Position numbers and translations under genes: made by a program. From an uncultured Eubacteriales bacterium (lineage in GTDB: Bacteria > Bacillota > Clostridia > Oscillospirales > Acutalibacteraceae): a stretch of 64,000 bases of DNA. The stretch lies in contig CAKSAP010000001.1 of the NCBI GenBank assembly GCA_934436505.1, forward strand, positions 682,001-746,000, written 5' to 3'. Position 1 is the first letter of the stretch. Each line of letters opens with the position of its first letter. The notes beneath the pieces were generated by a model, which worked only from the letters and a program-made list of their open reading frames with translations, searched no databases and was not told where the DNA came from. Below are positions 50,523-58,962 of this stretch, piece by piece.

Positions 50523-53396
50523 ATGGCTCACGGTTTCAAACAGTTAAGAAAAGAGCACCTCGGCGAGCTTAAAGCCGATATGTACGAGATGGTGCACGAA
50601 AAAACGGGGCTCAAGCTCCTTTGGCTTGACAGGGACGAGGAAAACAAGACCTTCGGTATCGCATTTCCGACGTTTCCCGAGGACGATACGGGCGTGTTCC
50701 ATATAATCGAACACTCGGTTTTGTGCGGCTCAAAGAATTATCCTGTGAAAGATCCGTTTGTTGAACTTCTCAAAAGCTCAATGAACACATTTTTGAACGC
50801 AATGACCTTTTCGGACAAGACCTTTTATCCGATAAGCAGTAAAAACGACAAGGATTTTATAAATCTTATGAGAGTTTATCTTGACGCCGTTTTTTATCCT
50901 GCCATATATCAAAACCCCGAGTGCTTCCGTCAGGAGGGCTGGCACTATGAAAAGGGCGAGAACGGAGAGCTTTTATACAAGGGCGTTGTTTTCAACGAGA
51001 TGAAAGGCGTTTTCGCAGACCCCGATGCAAAGCTTGAAACCGTTATGAGCAAGGCGCTTTTCCCCGATAACGCATACGGCTATGTTTCGGGCGGCGACCC
51101 TAAGAGCATACCCGAGCTCACATATGAAAGCTTTATCGCAGCTCATAAAAAGCACTATTCCCCGTCAAATGCGTTTGTAATTCTTGACGGTAAAATGAAT
51201 ATTGATGCTGTTTTGAAAATTATAAATGACGAATATCTTGAGGATATTCCGGCAGGCGAAAGAGTTGAATTGCCCGCATTTCAAAAGGCTGTTGATGCAG
51301 GCGAAATCGTAGCCGAATATGAAATCTCTCCCGACGAAAACGCAGATAACAGATACATTCTTGCGTGGGGCAGAGTTGTCGGCGACTTTTCCGATACAGA
51401 AAAAATCGTGGCTGTCAGAGCGCTTTCGGACGTGCTTTGCGGAAGCGTGAAATCTCCGCTTAACGCCTGTGTTTTAGGCGACTCACTTGCCGAAGCGGTC
51501 AGCGTTGACCTGCCCGAAATTGTTTTACAGCCTCAGCTTATAATCAAGGTGCAAAACCTCAAAAAAGAGGATGCGGACGAGATTGAAAAGAGAATTTTCG
51601 ATACCCTCGCTTCATTGGCTGAAAACGGAATTGACCGCAATCAGCTCGAAGCGGCTTTGACATATCTTGAATTCCAAATGCGTGAAAAGGACTACGGAAG
51701 TTATCCGCAGGGCTTGGTTTTCGGAATGGATATTCTCGACAGCTGGCTTTACGGCGGTAAGCCCGAGAAAAATCTTGAGGTCGGCGAGCTTTTCAAAAAT
51801 CTTCGTGCTAAAATCGACGAGGGATATTTTGAGAAAATCATCAAAGAGGAATTCATTGAAAATCCGCATCGCTGCAAGGTTATGCTTGTGCCGTCAAAGA
51901 CCGTCGGCGACAAGATAAGAGCAGAGGAAACGGAACGTCTTAAAAAAACGTCGGAGCGTTTTGACGACGAAGATTGGGAGAGGGTAGAGGCAGAGTGCGA
52001 AAAGCTTGCGCTTTGGCAGGATACTCCCGATACGGAAGAAGCTGTTGCCACGCTTCCGAGACTTACGCTCCAAGACATAAAGGCTCAGCCCGAGACAATA
52101 CCGACGGAGGAAATCACGGTGGGCAATATTCCTACGCTTGTGCATAAGATAAACAGCAACGGAATTGTCTATGTAAGCCTTTATTTTGATGCAAACGGAT
52201 GCACCGAAAATGAAATATCGGCGTTGTCGTTCGCAACCTCTCTTTTGGGCGAGCTTGCAACCGAAAAGCACTCTTCCGAGGAGCTTTTGACCCTTAAAAG
52301 AACTCTGTGCGGCAGCGTTTCAAGCACCGTTTCATGCTATGAAAAGGACGGCAGCACGGACTGCTCCGCTTATTTCCACGTTAATTTCTCGGCGATGGAA
52401 AAGAACGTCGAAAAGGCAATACAGCTTATCGGCGAGGTGCTTACAACAACCGATTTCTCAAACGGCGAGGACGCTTTCTCGCTGCTCTGTCAAAACAGAA
52501 TGGAAATGCTTCAGAGTATTCTTGTCGGCGGCTCACAGGTCGCAATGGGCAGAACTGCCGCACAGCTTTCAAAGGGCGGTGTGATTTCCGAGTGCAATTA
52601 CGGCTTTGAATACTATAATTGGCTTAAAAATATGCAGGAAAATTGGTCGGCAGAGGAATTTTGTAAGAAAATCAACGCTCTGTTCAATAAAATAATTTGC
52701 CGTGAAAGGCTGACTGTCAGCGTAACGGGTACGCCCGAAAAAGTTGAAGAAATCGTAAACGAAATCGCAAGCACTCTCCCCGAAAAGTCAATCGGAGCAC
52801 TCGATGGCAAAATTGAGCCGTGGGGATTGAGAAAAGAGGGAATTGCAATCCCGGCAGATGTGTCCTTTGCGGTTATGACGGGCGATTTGCGAAAGCTCGG
52901 CAAGACGGCAGCAGGCAGCGTGTCCGTCGCAGGAAAAATCGTCAGCCTCAACTATTTGTGGACGGTTATTCGTATGCAGGGCGGTGCTTACGGTACGGGT
53001 ATGGTCGTTCGACCGTCGGGTACTGTTTCGTGCTATTCATACCGTGACCCGTCGGTTTCGGCTTCGCTTGAGAGCTTCAAAAAAACACCCGATTATCTTA
53101 GAAACGTTGCAGATGCGGACAGCGATATAACAGGCTTTATTATCAGTACGGTTGCCGATTCGCTTCCCGTTCTCACTCCGAGGGCAAAGGGTGCGCTCGG
53201 CGACAGACTCTATTTCAGAGGTGTCAGCGAAAACGACAGAAGAACGAGAATGCAGGAGATTGTTTCCACCTCTCACAGCGATTTGAAAGCTGTCGCAGAA
53301 AGCCTTGAGGAGTGCTACAAAGACCCTGCCGTGTGCGTTGTCGGTAACCGTGAGCAGCTCGAAAAATGCAACCTCGACACAATCCTTTCCGTTTGA
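50523..53396 (+). CDS. M16C family metallopeptidase (presequence-protease-like)
   Basis: A protein of 957 residues. The inverted zinc motif HXXEH is at 60-64 (HIIEH) within VLCGSKNYPVKDPF, and a downstream Glu in VFNEMKGVF completes the zinc site. Two pairs of M16 domains form the chamber, with the characteristic acidic linker helix in the middle. Family M16C (PreP/Cym1/Hyp1) degrades unfolded peptides. There is no signal peptide, so a cytosolic peptide-clearing role is likely. Usual length for the family. Likely cotranscribed with the FTR-like gene. Confidence 0.93.
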   Translation: MAHGFKQLRKEHLGELKADMYEMVHEKTGLKLLWLDRDEENKTFGIAFPTFPEDDTGVFHIIEHSVLCGSKNYPVKDPFVELLKSSMNTFLNAMTFSDKTFYPISSKNDKDFINLMRVYLDAVFYPAIYQNPECFRQEGWHYEKGENGELLYKGVVFNEMKGVFADPDAKLETVMSKALFPDNAYGYVSGGDPKSIPELTYESFIAAHKKHYSPSNAFVILDGKMNIDAVLKIINDEYLEDIPAGERVELPAFQKAVDAGEIVAEYEISPDENADNRYILAWGRVVGDFSDTEKIVAVRALSDVLCGSVKSPLNACVLGDSLAEAVSVDLPEIVLQPQLIIKVQNLKKEDADEIEKRIFDTLASLAENGIDRNQLEAALTYLEFQMREKDYGSYPQGLVFGMDILDSWLYGGKPEKNLEVGELFKNLRAKIDEGYFEKIIKEEFIENPHRCKVMLVPSKTVGDKIRAEETERLKKTSERFDDEDWERVEAECEKLALWQDTPDTEEAVATLPRLTLQDIKAQPETIPTEEITVGNIPTLVHKINSNGIVYVSLYFDANGCTENEISALSFATSLLGELATEKHSSEELLTLKRTLCGSVSSTVSCYEKDGSTDCSAYFHVNFSAMEKNVEKAIQLIGEVLTTTDFSNGEDAFSLLCQNRMEMLQSILVGGSQVAMGRTAAQLSKGGVISECNYGFEYYNWLKNMQENWSAEEFCKKINALFNKIICRERLTVSVTGTPEKVEEIVNEIASTLPEKSIGALDGKIEPWGLRKEGIAIPADVSFAVMTGDLRKLGKTAAGSVSVAGKIVSLNYLWTVIRMQGGAYGTGMVVRPSGTVSCYSYRDPSVSASLESFKKTPDYLRNVADADSDITGFIISTVADSLPVLTPRAKGALGDRLYFRGVSENDRRTRMQEIVSTSHSDLKAVAESLEECYKDPAVCVVGNREQLEKCNLDTILSV

Positions 53397-53440
53397 TTTT
53401 GCGGATGTTTATAGGCTTGAAATAACAATATACCAACAAT

Positions 53441-53482
53441 AAAATACGCCCCGAACGGCACTTCCCGTTCGGGGCGTATTTT
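53441..53482 (+). terminator. Terminator of the M16C gene
   Basis: AAAATACGCCCCGAACGG / CCGTTCGGGGCGTATTTT, a long near-perfect hairpin with a CACTTC-type loop and T-rich 3' end. Confidence 0.9.
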
Positions 53483-53703
53483 ATATAAAATCACTTGGGT
53501 AGTTCCGTTCCCACCCGGTGGGCAACATATGCTTCAGCCGCCTGTGGCGAACTGTATTTGTCCGCTTTTTGTTATTTCTGAATTTGGCGGGCGACAGTTT
53601 GCACTCTATGTAATTTTTAATCTCAATTTGTATGCTTTGCACAACTACTCACGTTTGGTTTGTACACATTGTCCTGTTTTTTCAAATCAACAATAAATCT
53701 ATA
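53483..53703. other. Intergenic region with a repeat fragment
   Basis: GGGCAACATATG..CCGCCTGTGGC (about 53519-53549) matches, inverted, the module near 41800-41830 of the mosaic repeat block. The rest is AT-rich and shows no gene. Confidence 0.55.
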
Positions 53704-53732
53704 TTGACTTTAAGAACAATGTGTTCTAAAAT
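53704..53732 (+). promoter_or_regulatory. Promoter with embedded palindrome for the LRR-SLH gene
   Basis: TTGACT (53704-53709), 17-base spacer, TAAAAT (53727-53732). The spacer holds the perfect palindrome AGAACAATGTGTTCT (53713-53727), so a dimeric regulator could block the promoter. The site is 55 bases before the start codon. AAAGGAGAGGG precedes the ATG at 53787. Confidence 0.65.
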
Positions 53733-53786
53733 ACAAATTGCGGAAACTAATTTAGTAAAATCATATTAAGAAAAGGAGAGGGTTTT

Positions 53787-55259
53787 ATGAAAAAAAGTAA
53801 AAAAATTATTTCGTTATTATTGTCCGTGTTGATGATAATAACAAGCATACCGCTTATGGCTGTGAATTCATTTGCGGCAAATTCCGATTTCGTCATCAAT
53901 AATTATAACGGCACTGTTACCGTACAAAAATATACGGGTTCGGCATCATATGTCAGTATCCCGAGCGGCGTTACAGATATAAGTGAGTTTGCTTTTTCGG
54001 GATGTAATACAGTCGAAACCGTATATATTCCCCAAAGTGTTGCCAAAATCGGTTTTGCCAGATTGGTAAGTAACGCTTTTAGCGGTTGCCTGTCATTGAA
54101 GGAAATTATAGTAGCTGACGATAATGCGTATTACAGCAGCAGAAACGGCGTTTTGTTTAATAAAGATAAAACGACATTATATTATTACCCTGCGGCAAAG
54201 TCGGATTATTCATATACTGTTCCTCAAAGCGTAACAGCAATAAGGTCGCATGCCTTTGGTGAAGCAAAAAGACTTGTTGAGGTTAATATTACATCTAATG
54301 TTAATGAAATAGATGACGGCATATTTGATTCGTGCTCATCATTAAAAAGGGTAACTCTCAGTTCGGGTTGTACATCTATTACTCCGTATATGTTCAGAAA
54401 TTGTACATCACTTGAGAGCATTACGATTCCGAACACGGTAACCGATATATATTATGAAGCTTTCAGAGGCTGCACATCCCTTAAAAGCATTGTAATCCCG
54501 AATTCTGTAAAAAAAGTACCGTATTATTGTTTTGTAAATTGCCCGTCTTTGGAATTTGTCTATGTTCCTGCTTCTGTTACTGAAATCGAGGAGGGGGCTT
54601 TCGGATATAGAGAATATGATAATAAATTGTCAAATTTCACTATTTACGGAATAAAAGGCACGGCTGCGGAAGAATATGCAAACAGTAACGGATTTACATT
54701 TGTAGAAAGATTGTTCCCCGATGTAGCTTCAAACGATTGGTATTTTAACGCTGTAAAATTTAACGCTGAAAAGGGTTATGTTACCGGTTATTCAAACGGC
54801 ACATTCGGACCTGCGAATAACATTCAAAGGCAGGACTTCGTGCTTATTCTTGCAAGAATTGCAGGCGCTGACCTCTCGGCATATGAGGGACAGAACGGCG
54901 GCTTCTCTGACGTTCAGACAGGCTCTTACTACGCTTCGGCAGTAGCTTGGGCAAAGGACACAGGCGTTGCAAACGGCTTCTCGGCAGACAACTTCGGCGT
55001 AGGCACATACATTTCAAGAGAGCAGATTTGCATTATGCTTTGCAGATACCTTAACGGTTCTGTTTCGGGCGATGCTGATACAATTCTCAACGCATATTCC
55101 GACGGCGGAAACACAAGTCCGTGGGCAAAAGAGAGTGTTGCTTGGGCAGTTGAAAACGGTATAATCGGCAATTCCGATTACCTCAATCCCACAGGCAACG
55201 CAGGCAGAGCAGAAGTTGCGCAGATTATTTACAATATGTCAAACAATGGCATGCTTTAA
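53787..55259 (+). CDS. Surface protein with BspA-like leucine-rich repeats and SLH domains
   Basis: A protein of 490 residues. The signal peptide is residues 1-31 (ends NSFAAN). BspA-type leucine-rich repeats (LRR_5) at about 45-290 carry the pattern I-[PS]-x-[SG]-V-x-x-I-x-x-x-A-F-x-x-C. Two to three S-layer homology domains follow (about 308-490): FPDVASNDWYFNAV, FSDVQTGSYYASAV and YSDGGNTSPWAKESV. SLH domains hold the protein to cell-wall polymers. LRR_5 proteins often bind host or microbial partners. Expression may be controlled by the palindrome in the promoter. Confidence 0.92.
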   Translation: MKKSKKIISLLLSVLMIITSIPLMAVNSFAANSDFVINNYNGTVTVQKYTGSASYVSIPSGVTDISEFAFSGCNTVETVYIPQSVAKIGFARLVSNAFSGCLSLKEIIVADDNAYYSSRNGVLFNKDKTTLYYYPAAKSDYSYTVPQSVTAIRSHAFGEAKRLVEVNITSNVNEIDDGIFDSCSSLKRVTLSSGCTSITPYMFRNCTSLESITIPNTVTDIYYEAFRGCTSLKSIVIPNSVKKVPYYCFVNCPSLEFVYVPASVTEIEEGAFGYREYDNKLSNFTIYGIKGTAAEEYANSNGFTFVERLFPDVASNDWYFNAVKFNAEKGYVTGYSNGTFGPANNIQRQDFVLILARIAGADLSAYEGQNGGFSDVQTGSYYASAVAWAKDTGVANGFSADNFGVGTYISREQICIMLCRYLNGSVSGDADTILNAYSDGGNTSPWAKESVAWAVENGIIGNSDYLNPTGNAGRAEVAQIIYNMSNNGML

Positions 55260-55300
55260 TTTATTCAATTTCAAGGTTGAATTAAATATCAAAACACAAC

Positions 55301-55330
55301 AAACTCCCTCGTAAGAGGGAGTTTGTTTTT
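55301..55330 (+). terminator. Terminator of the LRR-SLH gene
   Basis: AAACTCCCTC GTAA GAGGGAGTTTGTTTTT, a strong hairpin built from the CTCCCT module of the dispersed repeats. Confidence 0.85.
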
Positions 55331-55360
55331 GCGTAAAAGTTATAAAGTTGAAAAATTTAT

Positions 55361-55397
55361 GCGACGTAGGGACAGGGCGAGCCACCGCCCTACGCTG
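55361..55397. repeat. Hairpin fragment of the dispersed G-rich repeat
   Basis: GCGACGTAGGGACAGGGCG is followed by CCGCCCTACGC. It resembles the GTAGGGACAGGGCTCGCCCC module at 41546. The remaining gap to 55502 holds TATAAT near 55470, a possible -10 for the GNAT gene. Confidence 0.55.
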
Positions 55398-55502
55398 TTT
55401 GATGTGATTTATAACCCGTGTGAAACGCTTACTGTTTTTTACTGTGGATTTTTTTCATACTTAGCTGTATAATTAGCCCATAAAATCTGCGGAGGGTATA
55501 TA

Positions 55503-55988
55503 ATGGACATTCGACACGCAACAAAACACGATGTTTCTGCAATTTTCGAGGTCGAGGCTAAATGCTTTCCGCCGTCGGAAGCGGCAAGCGAAACGGCTTT
55601 TACAGAACGAATTGAAAGCTACGGAAATCATTTTTGGCTAATGCACGAAAACGATAAATTGATTGCCTTTGTTGACGGCTTCGTGACTGACGAAAGCGAT
55701 TTGACCGACGAGATGTTTGCAAACGCTGCAATGCACAACGAAAACGGGGCGTGGCAGATGATTTTCGGCGTGAACACGTTGCCGGAATATCGAAATAACG
55801 GATACGCAAGCGAGCTTCTTCGCCGTGCTGTTGACGAGGCAAGAAAGCAGGGTCGCAAGGGCGTTGTTTTGACCTGCAAGGATAAGCTGTTGCCGTTTTA
55901 TGCAAGGCTCGGCTTTGTTGATGAGGGCGTGACCGATAAATCAACTCACGGAAACGCCGTCTGGCACCAAATGAGGATAATTTTTTAA
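55503..55988 (+). CDS. GNAT family N-acetyltransferase
   Basis: A protein of 161 residues with the acetyl-CoA loop motif YRNNGYASELLRRAVDEA (about 98-115, of the form R-x-x-G-x-[AG]), preceded by strand MIFGVNTLPEY. A closing FYARLGFVDEG follows. The domain transfers acetyl groups from acetyl-CoA to an amine; the substrate cannot be told from sequence. GGAGGGT stands before the ATG. Single gene followed by a terminator. Confidence 0.92.
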   Translation: MDIRHATKHDVSAIFEVEAKCFPPSEAASETAFTERIESYGNHFWLMHENDKLIAFVDGFVTDESDLTDEMFANAAMHNENGAWQMIFGVNTLPEYRNNGYASELLRRAVDEARKQGRKGVVLTCKDKLLPFYARLGFVDEGVTDKSTHGNAVWHQMRIIF

Positions 55989-56039
55989 CGGTAATGCTTA
56001 TATAAATTTATCTAAAAGCAATTAAAGATGAACAACAAT

Positions 56040-56074
56040 AAAAGACCTCTCGTTATTAAAACGAGAGGTCTTTT
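56040..56074 (+). terminator. Terminator of the GNAT gene
   Basis: AAAAGACCTCTCGTT ATTA AAACGAGAGGTCTTTT is a long near-perfect hairpin between the GNAT and tRNA-Pro genes, usable in both directions. Confidence 0.85.
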
Positions 56075-56149
56075 GGTCGGAGTGAGGTGACTCGAACACC
56101 CGGCATCTTGCTCCCAAAGCAAGCGCGCTACCAACTGCGCTACACCCCG
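56074..56149 (-). tRNA. tRNA-Pro (anticodon TGG)
   Basis: On the minus strand the acceptor stem is CGGGGTG / CACTCCG and the D-arm is GCGC..GCGC. The anticodon stem is CTTGC/GCAAG with loop TTTGGGA (anticodon TGG), the T-loop is TTCGAGT, the discriminator is A, and CCA is encoded. TGG reads CCA and other Pro codons. The gap to 56336 holds no gene, only a short duplicated phrase (TTTCCGTGCTCGGCGTACCGATA / TTTCCCGTGCTCAGCACACCGATA) at 56211-56272. Confidence 0.95.
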
Positions 56150-56334
56150 ATAGATATTATATTTAATTCTTATATACTTGCAAACTTGCATAAACGAGTC
56201 CGCTTAACTTTTCCGTGCTCGGCGTACCGATAAATTATACAGGACTTTCCCGTGCTCAGCACACCGATAGATTATACAATAACGCAATCGGAATGTCAAT
56301 ATTATGCGTAAACTTGTTTGCGTTAAGCAAAAAT

Positions 56335-56362
56335 AAAGTCCCGAAGCATCGGGACTTTTTTA
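56335..56362 (-). terminator. Terminator of the TM2-domain gene
   Basis: AAAGTCCCGATGCTTCGGGACTTTATTTT on the minus strand, just past the stop codon. Confidence 0.8.
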
Positions 56363-56367
56363 ATGAG

Positions 56368-56748
56368 TTAAATCCATTTATCGGGGTTTACTTCGTATTT
56401 GTCTGTGAAAATCTTGATTATATCAATGAGAGCGAGAATTCCCGAAATACCTGTCCAGGCAATCAAAATTTTAAGGATACCCTTTTTGGTTTCTCCTAAA
56501 TAGAAATTGTGAACACCGAAGCCACCGAGGAAAAGACCGAGAATTCCTGCCGTGATCTTCTTGTCTCCGAGATCTCCTGCTTGATGATTTGCAATCGCAA
56601 ATCCGCAGTTCAAGCATACAGCTGCTCCGGGAGGAACAGCTCCGCCGCAGTTTGCACAGAAGTTAAAGCCGTCTCCGACCTTTGTGCCGCACTTAATACA
56701 TACTGCCTGATTAGGGTTGATGGGTTCTCCGCATTGCTTACAAAACAT
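56368..56748 (-). CDS. Double zinc-ribbon TM2-domain protein
   Basis: A protein of 126 residues. Zinc ribbons are at 3-21 (CKQCG..CIKCG) and 31-48 (CANCG..CLNCG). A TM2 domain follows: two helices with GLFLGGFGVHNFYLG between them and the acidic IIKIFTD segment. TM2 proteins are widespread and of unknown function. The architecture (zinc ribbons before a small membrane domain) resembles the DUF805 protein at 9527. AAAGGAGGTAAAA stands before the ATG. Confidence 0.9.
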   Translation of the reverse strand: MFCKQCGEPINPNQAVCIKCGTKVGDGFNFCANCGGAVPPGAAVCLNCGFAIANHQAGDLGDKKITAGILGLFLGGFGVHNFYLGETKKGILKILIAWTGISGILALIDIIKIFTDKYEVNPDKWI

Positions 56749-57143
56749 ATATTTTACCTCCTTTTATATAACGAAAACGACAAAAATTTCGCTTTCGAGT
56801 ACAACCTCATATTACGCAACACAGCGGGCAAGCCGCAGGTAAGCCCACTATATTGCCGAACAGCGATTATCGTTAAGTCAAAAACGCTCTGCCTAAATTC
56901 CCCTCAATTTTGAAGGCAGAGAAATCACGGTTTGATCCGCAATTTTAGTATTTTTTCATAATTTTTTGACGATAAAAGCCTCAAATTTAGTTATGTTTAC
57001 ATTATATGTGAAAAAAGCGTGTTTGTCAACTATAAATACACATATATTGAGAAATATGATGATAAAAAACACACTTCGCATATTGAAAACACATATTCAA
57101 GTATATATTCTTGCTTCGGTTGAAAAGTTTTTCCGATTTTGTA
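56749..57143. other. Intergenic region between divergent TM2 and patatin genes
   Basis: AT-rich. It contains an inverted repeat CTCTGCC (56887-56893) / GGCAGAG (56915-56921). No gene-like frame with a ribosome site was found; the small open frames lack start context. Confidence 0.4.
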
Positions 57144-57172
57144 TTGAAAAATAATCAAAAATATTCTAAAAT
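57144..57172 (+). promoter_or_regulatory. Promoter of the patatin gene
   Basis: TTGAAA (57144-57149), 17-base spacer, TAAAAT (57167-57172), about 40 bases before the ATG. Confidence 0.6.
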
Positions 57173-57212
57173 TATAGTGTATATTCTATTTAACCTAATC
57201 GGAGGCGGAACA

Positions 57213-58373
57213 ATGAGACCTTACGGATTGATACTTGCAGGCGGCGGCGCAAAGGGCGCATATCAGATTGGTGCGTGGAAAGCACTTATCGAGCTTGGTA
57301 TTCAAATTGAGGCAATCGCAGGCACATCTATCGGTGCAATCAACGGCGCTTTTATCGCTCAGGGCGACTTTGACAAGGCTCTTGCTGTTTGGGAAGAGGC
57401 AGAGGTCGTCAACGGAATTAAGATTGACAGCGAGCTTAAATCGACCGAAAACCTTTTTTCGTTCAGCAACTTTCCGCAGCTGTTCCACGAGATTGTAAAA
57501 AACGGCGGTGTTGACGTTTCTCCGGCAAGGCAGATGATTGCCGATTCGATTGACGAGGACACCGTAAGGCGCAATAATATTCCGCTTGGAATTGTATCGT
57601 TTCAGCTCGGCGGTATGAAGCCTGTTGAGGTATTTATCGACGAAATGCCCGAGGGCTCGCTTGTCGATTATCTTATGGCTTCGGCGAGATTTCCGGGACT
57701 TAACAGACAGGGTCCCGACGACTCCAATTATCTTGACGGCGGAATTTACGACAATGCGCCTGTCGGAATGCTGCGTAAAAGGGGACTGAACCGCCTTATT
57801 ATCGTCGATATTTCAAATATCAAGGGTATGGGTCACAAGGAGGACCTGTCCTGTGCGGATTTGATTTACATCAGACCGTTTGAGCCGAAGGACCTCGGCG
57901 CATCGTTTGAATTTGATAAGGAAATGAACGAAAAGCGTATGCGTATGGGCTATTACGATACGCTCAAAGCATTCGGCAAAATCGCAGGTCGTGATTATTA
58001 TTTCTCCCACAAGGAGTACAAAACAATGCTTTCGCTTTACGGCTTTGATGCTTGCGAGCAGCTTGAGGGGCTTGCCCGTGAGCTCGAAATTCCGAGGCTT
58101 CGTATGTACACTCACAAGCAGTTTATGAGAGCGTTGATTTCTGCCGAGAAAAAGAGCAAAAAGGAAAAAGAGAGAGAAAAGGCAAAGGAGCAGGAAACCG
58201 AAAACGCTCAAGCGGAAGAAAATGAAAGAGAAATCGGCGAGGTAATCGCAAATTTCGTTCCGTCTATCATTCAGGAAAAGGCGAGAAGATTTAAGGATAA
58301 AATCAAGGAGTATGAAAAGAGCCATTCCTCGTACAAATCGGCTTATGAGGCTCTCGACAAATTCAACTCTTAA
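57213..58373 (+). CDS. Patatin-like phospholipase
   Basis: A protein of 386 residues. The oxyanion loop GGGAKGAY (10-17), nucleophile Ser39 in GTSIG and catalytic Asp in DGGIYDN (about residue 175) make the Ser-Asp dyad of patatins. A charged, coiled C-terminal tail (about 310-386, KKSKKEKEREKAKEQE) follows the domain. It probably hydrolyses acyl lipids at the inner membrane face; there is no signal peptide. The start at 57213 is preceded by GGAGGCGG; the upstream frame lies over the promoter. Its last 11 bases overlap the convergent lipoprotein gene. Confidence 0.93.
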   Translation: MRPYGLILAGGGAKGAYQIGAWKALIELGIQIEAIAGTSIGAINGAFIAQGDFDKALAVWEEAEVVNGIKIDSELKSTENLFSFSNFPQLFHEIVKNGGVDVSPARQMIADSIDEDTVRRNNIPLGIVSFQLGGMKPVEVFIDEMPEGSLVDYLMASARFPGLNRQGPDDSNYLDGGIYDNAPVGMLRKRGLNRLIIVDISNIKGMGHKEDLSCADLIYIRPFEPKDLGASFEFDKEMNEKRMRMGYYDTLKAFGKIAGRDYYFSHKEYKTMLSLYGFDACEQLEGLARELEIPRLRMYTHKQFMRALISAEKKSKKEKEREKAKEQETENAQAEENEREIGEVIANFVPSIIQEKARRFKDKIKEYEKSHSSYKSAYEALDKFNS

Positions 58374-58842
58374 CTTCGCACATAAGAGAGATTATTTCGC
58401 TGTTTGTGTAGATGAAAAAGTCGGCGTTATCGCTTGAAAATGATACAGTAGAGTCCGAAAAAACAATTTTACTTGCATCAAACGAATTTTTTGAGAAAAG
58501 CTCCGTTATTTCGTCGCTTGTTTTGTTGCAGAGCACGGCGCACATTGCCGAAAAGACCTTAAAGGAATATTCCTCGTCGGGGTGCTCGGGCTGAGTTAAT
58601 GTAATTTCACAGCGGCGCACTATTCTTGCTTCGTCGGTCGTTAAGGTAAGCATAAAGCACGACGACGGGAAATAGTAATAATCGTTTCCCGAATTGTAAT
58701 AATCCGACGGCTCGATTATATTCTCGGCAAGCTGTGAATTAAGCCTGTCGGAGAACTCGAAAATATCGGTTTTCGGCTGTTTCGTGCAGGCACAGAGGAA
58801 AACAAGCAGGATTGTTATTGCGAGGACAGAAAAACGTTTCAT
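58363..58842 (-). CDS. Putative lipoprotein, function unknown
   Basis: A protein of 159 residues with a lipoprotein signal (basic MKRF, hydrophobic run, lipobox LCAC with Cys18). The mature part is a small alpha/beta domain with SCFMLTLTTDEARIVRRCEITL and FSAMCAVLCNKTSDEI phrases. I know no family for it. It is convergent with the patatin gene and divergent from the MFP gene. AGGAGTG stands before the ATG. Confidence 0.75.
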   Translation of the reverse strand: MKRFSVLAITILLVFLCACTKQPKTDIFEFSDRLNSQLAENIIEPSDYYNSGNDYYYFPSSCFMLTLTTDEARIVRRCEITLTQPEHPDEEYSFKVFSAMCAVLCNKTSDEITELFSKNSFDASKIVFSDSTVSFSSDNADFFIYTNSEIISLMCEVKS

Positions 58843-58962
58843 TGTACACTCCTATAGATATTGTTAATAAAATGTTTACACAAGAAAAGGGAAAATGTAG
58901 TAAAATATATTCAGTATTTTTTTGCGTTATGTTCAAATTTATAAAAGAAAGTGGTTTTTGCT

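Noticed and set aside
57111..57212. N-terminal extension of the patatin frame
   Set aside because: It covers the predicted promoter (57144-57172) and the ribosome site GGAGGCGG, and the patatin domain starts right at 57213.
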